Positions 41,481 to 49,782 of a stretch of 64,000 nucleotides of DNA are shown here, piece after piece. Below the pieces are notes generated by a model that saw nothing but the letters and a program-made list of their open reading frames with translations, ran no database searches and was not told the DNA's origin. The stretch comes from Salisediminibacterium beveridgei (GTDB lineage: Bacteria; Bacillota; Bacilli; Bacillales; Salisediminibacteriaceae), in contig NZ_CP012502.1 of NCBI RefSeq assembly GCF_001721685.1, positions 2,232,001 to 2,296,000 of the forward strand, given 5' to 3'. Every line of letters begins with the position of its first letter. Position 1 is the stretch's first letter. A program made the position numbers and the translations under genes.

Positions 41481-42173
41481 TTATTTGCTGAATTTTCTCA
41501 AGTAGAATACTTTTGGTTTTGTTCCGAGCTCTTCTTTTAACCCCTCGTGACTGTATTTTAACAACTCATGGATTTTATCATCCGGATCATTCAAGTCACC
41601 GACGTACATCGCTTCAGATGGACATCTGTCCACACAGTATGGCTGCTCATCTCTTGCCAGTCTGTGATCACAGAACTGACATTTCTCAACAATGCCCCGG
41701 TAACGGATTGATTCATAGTTGTAATCACGCTCTGGGTTGTGATACGGGATCGGTGCGCCAGCATGGTCCTGAACTTCTTTTGGCGTAGCTGAGAGCTCGC
41801 TCCATGCGTTGTTTTCATTCCAGTACTGATGCGGGTTCTCCTTATTATAAGAGATGACGCCGTATGGGCAGGCTGTCATACATGCTTTACATCCGATACA
41901 ACGGTCTGCATCGTGGAGTGTCAAGCCATCTTCATCCTTGTACATCGCTGTCACCGGGCAGGCTTTAATACACGGTGCATTATCACAGTGATTACAAAGT
42001 GTTGGCATGAAATCATAGCGTACATGCGGGAATTCCCCGGTCTCTTTTTTCGTGTAGTGCATCCAGTTGATTCCGTCAACGGTGTTATTCTCGTTTTTAC
42101 AAGTGACCGCACAACCAGCACAACCGATACACGCTTGTAAGTCTATTGTCATTGCATAATTTTTCTTAGCCAT
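41481..42173 (-). CDS. arrB: Four-cluster ferredoxin-type iron-sulfur subunit (ArrB-like)
   Basis: This protein of about 230 residues has four [4Fe-4S] binding sets: CIGCAGCAVTC; CNHCDNAPCIKACP; CIGCKACMTACPYG; and CQFCDHRLARDEQPYC with CP nearby. It carries electrons from the NrfD subunit to the molybdopterin subunit. There is no signal peptide, so it travels with the Tat-exported catalytic subunit. The ATG at 42173 has GGAGG 8 bases upstream. Typical length of PsrB/ArrB proteins. Confidence 0.93.
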   Translation of the reverse strand: MAKKNYAMTIDLQACIGCAGCAVTCKNENNTVDGINWMHYTKKETGEFPHVRYDFMPTLCNHCDNAPCIKACPVTAMYKDEDGLTLHDADRCIGCKACMTACPYGVISYNKENPHQYWNENNAWSELSATPKEVQDHAGAPIPYHNPERDYNYESIRYRGIVEKCQFCDHRLARDEQPYCVDRCPSEAMYVGDLNDPDDKIHELLKYSHEGLKEELGTKPKVFYLRKFSK

Positions 42174-42201
42174 TTGTTTCACCTCCGCTTATTGTCTTCT
42201 C

Positions 42202-44754
42202 TTATACTTTCTCCACTCGAACGCGTGTCTGTCCACCGTGTCTGGCGCCGCTTCCACTCAATGCTTCATGAACCGGTGCGAGAATAATGTTGTTATTTCC
42301 ACCCCGAGCAATTTGACGACGGCGATCCAGAGATGCGATATGCCCGTATGCCCAGTGGCCCTGTCCGTAACATTTTGCAACGACACCTGGTCGTGTACCT
42401 TCCCAAAGCTTGGCTTTCACTTCGATTTGACCTTCAGGCGTCACCAGACGGACCATATCACCATTCTCGATGCCCAGTTCTGCAGCATCTTTCGGATTCA
42501 GCTTGGCCACATCGTCCCACGCTTCGTCACCCAGGTCGATATCCTTGAATTCCTGATACCAGCTCGTATTGGCTGAACGTGCCTCACGGTTCAACTTGGA
42601 ACGGTGTTCCATGAAAATAAGCGGATATTCGGACTCATCGCCAACTCGTTTAGCCGGCTCATAGTGAGGAACAAATGCCCCGTCTCCGCGGACGGTGTTA
42701 AATGTCGCTTCCATCACGTCATCAATACTGACGTTATGCTTATCCGCATGATCCTGAAGCGCTGCTTTCAAGGTTTCACTGTAGAATTCAAACTGGCCGG
42801 TTTCCGTGCCCCAATTGCCGTCCCACTTCTGACGGAATTCATAACGGTTTGTATTCCAGGTACCGAGTCGTTTGTACTCTTCCCATCCGTCAATCTGATC
42901 TCCGTCTTTTTCGAAGGTTGGATCCCAAACCGGGTGCGTAAAGTGTTTCGTAGCAATTTCATCGAATTCTGCAGCATTTGTTGGGGCATCTCCGGTTTCA
43001 GGATCTCTGAATTCATTCCGGAAATAATCAATCAGGTTCGAAAATCCTTTTTTCTCAAGCGCTTCACCGAGCATCCATGGAATCTCGGTTTCATCAACAC
43101 GGATGTCAAACGGTGATTCAATTACACGGTTTTGCAAGTGCAGGTGACGGTGGAGGTTTCCGTTACTGCCGGCAACAGGGCTTTGGCGCTCAAACTGCGA
43201 GTGCGGTACAGGCAACACGATATCAGCAAAGTGTGTCTGTTCAGCCGGATTGACCGTCATATGCACCATAAATGGAATTTTTGCCAATGCTCTGTCCCAA
43301 CGATCCGTCCCTTGATTGGAGAAATTGAAGTTGGTCCAATAGCTCAGTACCACTTTCAGATTATAAGGATCCTCTGCAAGAACCGCATCGGCAACGGTGT
43401 TCGTCACTTTCACACCACCGGATGCACTGTCTTTTAATGCAGGCAGTTCCAGTCTGCCGCCCCAGTCGATTCGTTCTTGTTCCAAGCCATTTGCTGCAAT
43501 CTCATCAATATAATCATCCGGATCAGGGAAACCGTTGTTCGGAACAGAGATCCCGTTACTGATGACGCCGCCTTCGTTATCTGCAGAACCGACGAGACCG
43601 TTCAGTGCTGCTTGCGTCATCGCGGTATAACCGCCGCGGATTGTCATGCTTGATCCTGGTGAAGAGAAAGAGATCGCCTTCGGTGCAGCATTGGCAAAGC
43701 CTCTGGCTACACGGTAGATCTGATCTGCTTCGATACCGGAACGTTCAGCTGCCCATTCAGGTGTTTTATCTTTCAGTTCAAGATTCCACCATTTCACAAG
43801 ACCATGGGTTTGAATTTCTTCGAAGTCGTCTTCATCGACGTCCTCACCTTCGACAAATCGATTTTGTCCATCTGTGAAATCCCCGACGAACGGCTTATAC
43901 CACAGTCCTTCGGTTAAAATGACGTGGGCAATCGCTGAAGCAATCGCGCCGTCTTCACCTGGAATAACCGGCATCCATTCATCTGATTTTGCTGCCGTCG
44001 TGGAAAATCGCGGATCTACACATGCGAGTGTGGCTCTGTCAGACAGCTCGCCCCAGATGCTTGCAGTGTGCGGTACCTGACGGTTTGTTGCGATCGGATC
44101 GCCGCCCCAGAAGATTTCATACAGTGCTTTTTCATGATCATAGTCGGCATAGCCCCAGTAACGTTCTGTGTAATAACGCCCGAATTTTTCAGACTCGGCA
44201 CAGATCGAACTGTGGGAAATGTTATTTGGTGAACCGATGATTTTCGGTAAGTTCCCGTAAAGAATGCCATTGTTCGACGTGTAACGTCCGCGCCAGACGC
44301 TGAATTTATGCGTTTCGTTATTTTCACGAAGCTCAATAATCTTCTCAGCAATGGTATCCATGGCTTCTTCCCAGCTGATCGGTACAAATTCCGGATCTTC
44401 GTCACGGCCTTTGTTCGGGTTGGTTCGCTTCATTGGCTGCTTAACCCGGTCCGGGTCATACACTTGTTGCAGACCGATGTGGGATCTGACACAGGAATGA
44501 CCGTGGTTGGCCTTTGCATTCGGATTTCCCCGTACCTTTGTTGCTCTTCCATCAATTCTGTACACCTGGACTGCGCACCATGCCGTACACCCTTGACATA
44601 CACTTGCGATCCATTCACCTTGTTCAACGTTTTCCTGACTTGCTTCTGTTTTGGTTGAGAACGCATTCAAAGCCGGTTTGGTTGATGCGGCCCCTGCTGC
44701 AAATAACCCGGTTGCTGCGGATGCTTTTAAAAAACCTTTTCTTGATAATTTCAA
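42202..44754 (-). CDS. arrA: Molybdopterin oxidoreductase catalytic subunit, respiratory arsenate reductase-like
   Basis: This protein of about 850 residues has a Tat-type leader (SRKGFLKAS; Arg-Lys instead of Arg-Arg). The [4Fe-4S] set C-x2-C-x3-C-x27-C is at about 58-93 (numbering from the upstream ATG at 44769), and the molybdenum ligand is Cys190 in HSSICAESEKFG. FVGDF (294-298) and TPEWA (336-340) are, as I recall, the motifs targeted by degenerate arrA primers. Length also fits ArrA (about 850) better than PsrA/PhsA (about 760). Thiosulfate, polysulfide, tetrathionate or selenite reductase remain possible. The start is likely TTG at 44754, with GGAGG 8 bases upstream. Confidence 0.8.
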   Translation of the reverse strand: MKLSRKGFLKASAATGLFAAGAASTKPALNAFSTKTEASQENVEQGEWIASVCQGCTAWCAVQVYRIDGRATKVRGNPNAKANHGHSCVRSHIGLQQVYDPDRVKQPMKRTNPNKGRDEDPEFVPISWEEAMDTIAEKIIELRENNETHKFSVWRGRYTSNNGILYGNLPKIIGSPNNISHSSICAESEKFGRYYTERYWGYADYDHEKALYEIFWGGDPIATNRQVPHTASIWGELSDRATLACVDPRFSTTAAKSDEWMPVIPGEDGAIASAIAHVILTEGLWYKPFVGDFTDGQNRFVEGEDVDEDDFEEIQTHGLVKWWNLELKDKTPEWAAERSGIEADQIYRVARGFANAAPKAISFSSPGSSMTIRGGYTAMTQAALNGLVGSADNEGGVISNGISVPNNGFPDPDDYIDEIAANGLEQERIDWGGRLELPALKDSASGGVKVTNTVADAVLAEDPYNLKVVLSYWTNFNFSNQGTDRWDRALAKIPFMVHMTVNPAEQTHFADIVLPVPHSQFERQSPVAGSNGNLHRHLHLQNRVIESPFDIRVDETEIPWMLGEALEKKGFSNLIDYFRNEFRDPETGDAPTNAAEFDEIATKHFTHPVWDPTFEKDGDQIDGWEEYKRLGTWNTNRYEFRQKWDGNWGTETGQFEFYSETLKAALQDHADKHNVSIDDVMEATFNTVRGDGAFVPHYEPAKRVGDESEYPLIFMEHRSKLNREARSANTSWYQEFKDIDLGDEAWDDVAKLNPKDAAELGIENGDMVRLVTPEGQIEVKAKLWEGTRPGVVAKCYGQGHWAYGHIASLDRRRQIARGGNNNIILAPVHEALSGSGARHGGQTRVRVEKV

Positions 44755-45245
44755 AATGTCCACCTCCATATATATTCAAAATCATTAACGACCATTACTG
44801 AAATCAATAACCTTGCCCCCTTTTGAGACATATTAAGATTTTCTTATACGTTTAGTTTAATATATCCAGTCCTCCCTGAACCGACTCAAATGTGAAGATT
44901 TTCGCAAGTAAGCGTGACAATCCTGTGACTTTCGATCTATCGATTGTTTGGAACCCTCCACAAACTACATGAAATAATGAACATTCAGGGAAATTTAGCC
45001 TTCACCATCACCTCAATTTCATCATCATGTGAATACTTTAACTAGTTTCAGTATGCTTCAGCCCCAGTCGTTCTCTCTATCAGAAAAATGAGCAGAGTTT
45101 GTAGGGAAAAAACGAAATTGTGACTGAAAAAATCCCTACATAACCATATCGTAATATTTCATGACAATTTCCTGACCTTTCGTTTTGGGGCAGCCCTTTC
45201 TTATACAATGAAGGAAGCTGAAAATGTTTGAAGGGGGGAACCGTT
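44755..45245. promoter_or_regulatory. Divergent control region between the reductase operon and its regulators
   Basis: This 490-base AT-rich stretch has no gene. It holds a long inverted repeat (45100-45140) and must contain both divergent promoters. I saw no perfect FNR box. TTTCTTATACAATG (45200-45213) gives a plausible -10 for the binding-protein gene. Confidence 0.5.
45100..45140. promoter_or_regulatory. Inverted repeat, candidate response-regulator site
   Basis: Perfect 8-base arms TGTAGGGA (45100-45107) and TCCCTACA (45133-45140) are 25 bases apart, so their centres are about 33 bases (three helical turns) apart. Two half-sites on one DNA face suit a dimeric NarL-type regulator such as the one encoded at 48048-48704. 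Confidence 0.45.
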
Positions 45246-46175
45246 ATGGGGAAAATTCTTTCATCTGTCATGATGCTTTTTATCTTCCTGCTGGCCGGCT
45301 GTTCGAACGAGCGGGACCTGGATTTTATCACGATAAAAAGTGAGGATGTTTCAGAAATGAGTCAAGAGGACATCCAGATCAGAGATAATCACGAGGATAT
45401 CGTCAATATCGCTTTTGCTTCCGTTGTATCGCCGAAAGAAACAAAATCCAAATACGAGCTTCTGGTCGATTATATTGAAGAAGAACTTGAACGTCCTGTA
45501 AACGTCATCCGCAAACAGACGTATGATGAGGTCAATCAGCTGCTGAAAAACGGTGAGGTGGACATTGGATTTATCTGTTCATTGTCTTATGTGCTCGGGA
45601 GAGAGGAAGGGTTCCTCGAAGGCGTCGCTACGCCTGTTGTAAACGGTGAAGATATGTACAGATCCTACCTGATCGTCAACAAAAACAGTGATCTCTATGA
45701 GCTTGAAGACCTGCAAGGAACACGCTTTGCCTATATGGACCCCTATTCCTATTCGGGCCGGCTGGCAATGCTCGATTTGATTGAGCAAAAGGGTTTCAAC
45801 CGGGAAACCTTTTTTAAGGAAACGTTCTACACCTACAGTCACGATTACTCAGTCAATGCTGTGGCTAAAGGAGCTGTGGATGCTGCCTCGGTGGACAGCA
45901 TACTTTTCGACCTTTTGATCGAAAATGATAATGACTATGCCAATGAAATCCGGATCATAGATAAAGGCTCCTACGCCGGGGCCCCGCCGGTTGTTGTCTC
46001 GAGCCAGATTGATCCTGAACTGAAAGGGCAGTTTATCAACATCATGCTTACCCTTCATGAAAATCCTGAAGGGAAAGACATCCTCGACCAGGTTCAGATC
46101 GATTCCTACACCGGACTCAAACCATCTCATTACGACCCGATCGCGGACATCGTCGAGAAAATAGGTGATTTCTGA
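45246..46175 (+). CDS. PhnD-like substrate-binding lipoprotein, sensory partner of a two-component system
   Basis: This protein of about 309 residues has a lipobox (LLAGCSNE) and a PhnD/phosphonate-type binding fold: NIAFASVVSPKETKSKYELLVDYIEEEL, GEVDIGFICSLSYVLG, and GTRFAYMDPYSYSG. Binding proteins of this type often act as the receptor for a sensor kinase next door, as in the TtrS and Arx/Arr systems. Here its stop overlaps the kinase start (TGATG). The ligand may be the anion reduced by the divergent operon. ATG at 45246, AAGGGGGG upstream. Confidence 0.85.
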   Translation: MGKILSSVMMLFIFLLAGCSNERDLDFITIKSEDVSEMSQEDIQIRDNHEDIVNIAFASVVSPKETKSKYELLVDYIEEELERPVNVIRKQTYDEVNQLLKNGEVDIGFICSLSYVLGREEGFLEGVATPVVNGEDMYRSYLIVNKNSDLYELEDLQGTRFAYMDPYSYSGRLAMLDLIEQKGFNRETFFKETFYTYSHDYSVNAVAKGAVDAASVDSILFDLLIENDNDYANEIRIIDKGSYAGAPPVVVSSQIDPELKGQFINIMLTLHENPEGKDILDQVQIDSYTGLKPSHYDPIADIVEKIGDF

Positions 46176-48073
46176 TGCCGATCTTATTCAAAAAATTTGC
46201 CCGCTCTTTATCCGGATTTCCAATCCATTTAAAGATATACTTTATGGTGGTTTCAGCCATCGTGCTTTTAGCGCTGATCAGTCTCTTTGCCATTCGCATC
46301 TCAGTAACTGACACCATGTCGGTTCAGCTCGACGAACGGGTGAAATCCATCAGCGGTGACGTCGCGGCAAGAACCGGCGATTTACTGCTTACGAATAATA
46401 TTTATGCGATGCAGACCCTCGTCAATGACACGATCGATAATTACAATGACCTTGAGTATGTGTTTATTTTGAACGAGGACAATGAAGTGCTCGTTGATTC
46501 CTATTCAGATGGTCATGTATCTGAAGAAATCATTCATGCGAACAGCGTGGAAGATGAGGAATTTAATCATCTGCTGACCTTTCGCTCTGAAGAAGGGATT
46601 ATCCGTGATGCTGCAGCACCGGTGGATAAAGGCATTGACGGAACCGTACGCGTTGGACTTCGTGACGATTCCCTTGAAACCGCCATTTCCAGTGTGACCT
46701 TTCAGATTATCAGTTTTATGGTGCTTCTGATCCTTTTCTCGCTGGCCATCGTCATGAAGTTGACCCGTATTATTACCAATCCGATCAATGACCTCGTATC
46801 CTTGACCAATCGGGTTGCAAAAGGAGATATGACAGCCCGGATCGACGCTTATCCAAAAGATGAAATCGGTGATTTAACGGAATCGTTCCATGATATGCTC
46901 GGAACCCTTGAAACCGCAAAATCGGAGAAAGAAAACTATTTGAATCAGATTATTACAAGAAACAGAGAATTGACACTGCTCAATGATCTGTCGGATAACC
47001 CGCATACCATCAAAGACTTCAATCAAATGATGAATCATTTCGTCCGGGATCTCGTGCATGAACTGAAGCTCGGCAGTGGAGTCATTGAAGCAACGATTAA
47101 TCAGCAACAGGAGTATTTCAGCTACCAGGCGGAAGGCTGTCCTGCTGAAAACACCGCCTGTCTTGAAGATTGGACCTGTGTATGCGAAAAGAAAGAGTAT
47201 AATATTAAAAGCGTCTTTCCGATTTATTCGAATCAACAGAAAATCGGGCAGATTAAAATCTGCAGCGGCGACGTTCTCGATGCCTATTCAGAGAAAATCC
47301 TTGATTCCATCGCCAACCATCTCGGTACGGTGATCGAAAACAATGAACTGTCCCACGAAATCAAGAAAAAAGAGGAGATCAGGCAAATGCTTCTCGAAAA
47401 AATCATGACCGTTCAGGAAGACGAGCGAAAACGGATCGCCAGAGAACTGCATGATGAAACCGGTCACGCCTTATCATCCATCCTTCTCGGTCTGAAAATG
47501 ATGGAAGACGCCGAGAGTCCGGATGAGATCAATCATCAGATTCAGAAACTGCGCAAACTGACGCATCAGTCCATCGAAAATATTCATGACCTTGCCTGGC
47601 AGCTGCGACCGACCATTCTCGATAAATTCGGCCTTAAAGTCGCCATTGAACGGTATATGGAAGAATTCAAACAAAAGCTTGATATCGACTATGACGTACT
47701 GATCAACGGCATTGACACGACGCGCCTGACCCCTGAAATGGAAACCGCCATTTTCCGGATCGTTCAGGAATCCCTGACCAACATCTTCAAATATGCCAAT
47801 GCCAGTTCCGTCAGTGTGATCATTATCAGAAACGATGATTTGATTTCCGTTATCATTGAAGATGATGGCACAGGTTTCAATGTGGACAGCATGGTGAATA
47901 AAGATCCTTCCAAATTCAACCTGGGTCTGCACGGTATGCAGGAAAGAGCTTCACTTCTTGGCGGCACCTTTGAAATTGAATCCGAGACAGGCAAAGGCAC
48001 AGCCGTGATGGTCAAACTCCCGATCTCAGACGAAAGTGGTGAATCCTATGAAAACACGTATTATGCTGGTTGA
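46175..48073 (+). CDS. Sensor histidine kinase with HAMP and cysteine-rich GAF-like domain
   Basis: This 632-residue membrane kinase has helices near 15-38 and 180-205 around a 140-residue extracellular domain, and a HAMP (NRVAKGDMTARIDAYPKDE). A GAF-like region follows, carrying Cys322, 329, 335, 337 and 363 (C-x6-C-x5-C-x-C). A HisKA_3 dimerisation helix has phospho-acceptor His426 in IARELHDETG. The ATPase has IVQESLTNIFKYA and GLHGMQERASLLGG. The NarL-type regulator gene overlaps its end, and the binding-protein gene its start. The cysteine cluster suggests redox, metal or arsenite sensing in the cytoplasm. Confidence 0.92.
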   Translation: MPILFKKFARSLSGFPIHLKIYFMVVSAIVLLALISLFAIRISVTDTMSVQLDERVKSISGDVAARTGDLLLTNNIYAMQTLVNDTIDNYNDLEYVFILNEDNEVLVDSYSDGHVSEEIIHANSVEDEEFNHLLTFRSEEGIIRDAAAPVDKGIDGTVRVGLRDDSLETAISSVTFQIISFMVLLILFSLAIVMKLTRIITNPINDLVSLTNRVAKGDMTARIDAYPKDEIGDLTESFHDMLGTLETAKSEKENYLNQIITRNRELTLLNDLSDNPHTIKDFNQMMNHFVRDLVHELKLGSGVIEATINQQQEYFSYQAEGCPAENTACLEDWTCVCEKKEYNIKSVFPIYSNQQKIGQIKICSGDVLDAYSEKILDSIANHLGTVIENNELSHEIKKKEEIRQMLLEKIMTVQEDERKRIARELHDETGHALSSILLGLKMMEDAESPDEINHQIQKLRKLTHQSIENIHDLAWQLRPTILDKFGLKVAIERYMEEFKQKLDIDYDVLINGIDTTRLTPEMETAIFRIVQESLTNIFKYANASSVSVIIIRNDDLISVIIEDDGTGFNVDSMVNKDPSKFNLGLHGMQERASLLGGTFEIESETGKGTAVMVKLPISDESGESYENTYYAG

Positions 48074-48704
48074 TGACCATCCTGTATTCCGTTCCGGCTT
48101 GAAACACATTCTCTGTACGGAAACGGATTATCACGTGATCGCTGAGGCGGATGATGGCGAGTCTGCCATCGAGATGGCCGCTGAGATGATGCCGGACATT
48201 ATCGTCATGGATATCAGCATGCCGGGCCTTGACGGCATTGAAGTCACCCGCGAGATCAAAAAGAAACTTCCCGGCATCCGTGTACTGATGCTTACGATGT
48301 ATTCCGACGAAGCCTTTTTGAAAGAATCCCTCGATGCAGGTGCTTCCGGTTATGTGCTGAAACGGGCTGTCGATACTGAGCTTGTCCATGCCGTGAAACT
48401 GGTCATGAACGGGGAACATTACATCTACCCGACCCTGATTCCGAAACTTTACAATGCCAACCAGGCGCCACAGGCATCGGATAGTTCCAACGATGAACAG
48501 ATTCAATTCAGTCAACGGGAAAAAGAGGTTCTCAAATACATTGCCCTTGGCTATACGCAAAAAGAAATTTCAACGGAACTCTTCATCAGTATCAAAACCG
48601 TCGACACGTATAAGAAAAGAGTCATGGACAAGATCGGCTCCAAGAAAAAATCCGCCCTCGTCCGTTACGCGCTCAAGAACAACATCATCAGTAACTCCCT
48701 TTGA
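48048..48704 (+). CDS. NarL/LuxR-type response regulator
   Basis: This 218-residue protein has a receiver domain with Asp9, Asp10 and phospho-acceptor Asp55 (IVMDISMPGLDG) and Lys in the VLKRA position. A C-terminal helix-turn-helix follows: FSQREKEVLKYIALGYTQKE and LFISIKTVDTYKKRVMDK. The kinase gene overlaps its start by 26 bases. ATG at 48048 has AAAGTGGTG upstream; the frame continues four codons earlier. It probably activates the divergent reductase operon. The site at 45100-45140 is a candidate. Confidence 0.92.
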   Translation: MKTRIMLVDDHPVFRSGLKHILCTETDYHVIAEADDGESAIEMAAEMMPDIIVMDISMPGLDGIEVTREIKKKLPGIRVLMLTMYSDEAFLKESLDAGASGYVLKRAVDTELVHAVKLVMNGEHYIYPTLIPKLYNANQAPQASDSSNDEQIQFSQREKEVLKYIALGYTQKEISTELFISIKTVDTYKKRVMDKIGSKKKSALVRYALKNNIISNSL

Positions 48705-48732
48705 AACCAATCGTAACCGTTTTTTCAAACAG

Positions 48733-48766
48733 AAAACCATCCCGCTGAACAGTGCGGGATGGTTTT
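48733..48766. terminator. Bidirectional terminator after the response regulator gene
   Basis: Perfect 13-bp arms AAAACCATCCCGC / GCGGGATGGTTTT close the regulator operon and the convergent VanW gene. Confidence 0.85.
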
Positions 48767-48777
48767 CTTTATCCTCA

Positions 48778-49635
48778 TCATTCATCTGTTGACTGCACTT
48801 CGCTCTCACTATGGGTCAGTAAAGGATGATACATCATCAAGGCATGATTTTCCGTGATGTATTCGTCATCGATCTGCTTTCCTTGCCCGTTGAATACCTT
48901 TCGGTAGATCGTATTGTGTCTGACATAACCTCCCCAATGTTCGTGGGTAATCCGATGATCTTTTTGATAGACTTCGTAGGTCATCGAAGGAGGCAAAACG
49001 GATCGCCATTCTCCGTGAAGATGGGTCTCTGTCAGTTCGAAGCAAAGCTGGAATGGCTGATCCGTATCGTTTCGAATCTGCAGATCCAGGTAGTTATACG
49101 CGCAAGTTGCACCACTGCCAAAGGGTTGCGTTCGTTTCGAGTCTGGAAAGACATCATAACTGTGGCGATGACGTTCAACAACTGTCAAAGGGGTATGCAG
49201 CGTGATCCAGTAAATCAGATTGGAGAGCTGACACAATCCACCGCCTGTCCCTGATTTATAAGAGCCATAGTGGAGCACCATCCCTTTTTGATACCCCTTC
49301 CTTTTGGATGTGGAACCAATAAGTTTCCAATAAGACAGCGTTTCTCCGGGATAAACGACAACCCCGTTTAACTTATTGATGGCGATCTGGAGATTGGTGA
49401 TTTTATTTTCCTGATACCACATGTCCACATCCTTCAACTCTCGCCTCAGAATCGTTTTATGCGTTTTGTGTAAATATGGTAATGTTCTCTCTTCAATCGA
49501 CGAGGCGTACCTTTTTTGATCGGTCAAGTACTCGATCCGCCTTTTCAATCTGTAATATTTTGTACCGGCAAAAATTCTCAAACGACTTCTTTCTTTCGGC
49601 TTGATTTTCTCTGATGCAATCAGATTCCACTGCAT
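48778..49635 (-). CDS. VanW-family protein
   Basis: This protein of about 285 residues has the VanW core: NGVVVYPGETLSYWKLIGSTSKRKGY, GTGGGLCQLSNLIYW and ERHRHSYDVFPDSKRTQPFGSGA. No signal peptide is clear, the N-terminus being basic. VanW proteins accompany some vancomycin-resistance clusters but have no assigned reaction, and chromosomal members are common in bacilli. No van genes are present here. The ATG at 49635 has GGGGGAA about 7 bases upstream. Confidence 0.85.
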   Translation of the reverse strand: MQWNLIASEKIKPKERSRLRIFAGTKYYRLKRRIEYLTDQKRYASSIEERTLPYLHKTHKTILRRELKDVDMWYQENKITNLQIAINKLNGVVVYPGETLSYWKLIGSTSKRKGYQKGMVLHYGSYKSGTGGGLCQLSNLIYWITLHTPLTVVERHRHSYDVFPDSKRTQPFGSGATCAYNYLDLQIRNDTDQPFQLCFELTETHLHGEWRSVLPPSMTYEVYQKDHRITHEHWGGYVRHNTIYRKVFNGQGKQIDDEYITENHALMMYHPLLTHSESEVQSTDE

Positions 49636-49753
49636 AAATGATTCCCCCATCACCTTTATTCTTCCTCTACCAAAACAGACGAAAGGAGGGAGGAGAAGTT
49701 TCCCTCTTCAAGATGATTTTTCAAAATTGTCACATCGCATTTTTAAACGACAA

Positions 49754-49782
49754 AAAGAAACAGCGCATTAAGCGCCGTTTCT
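49754..49782 (-). terminator. Terminator overlapping the DAK2-DegV gene end
   Basis: GAAACGGCGC / GCGCTGTTTC arms and five T on the minus strand; the hairpin covers the stop codon. Confidence 0.65.

Noticed and set aside
42202..44754. PsrA/PhsA thiosulfate or polysulfide reductase
   Set aside because: Not excluded, but the length and the FVGDF and TPEWA motifs fit ArrA better.
44770..45227. FNR (TGTGA-N6-TCACA) site for the respiratory operon
   Set aside because: TGTGA-like words occur, but none is paired with TCACA at the right spacing.
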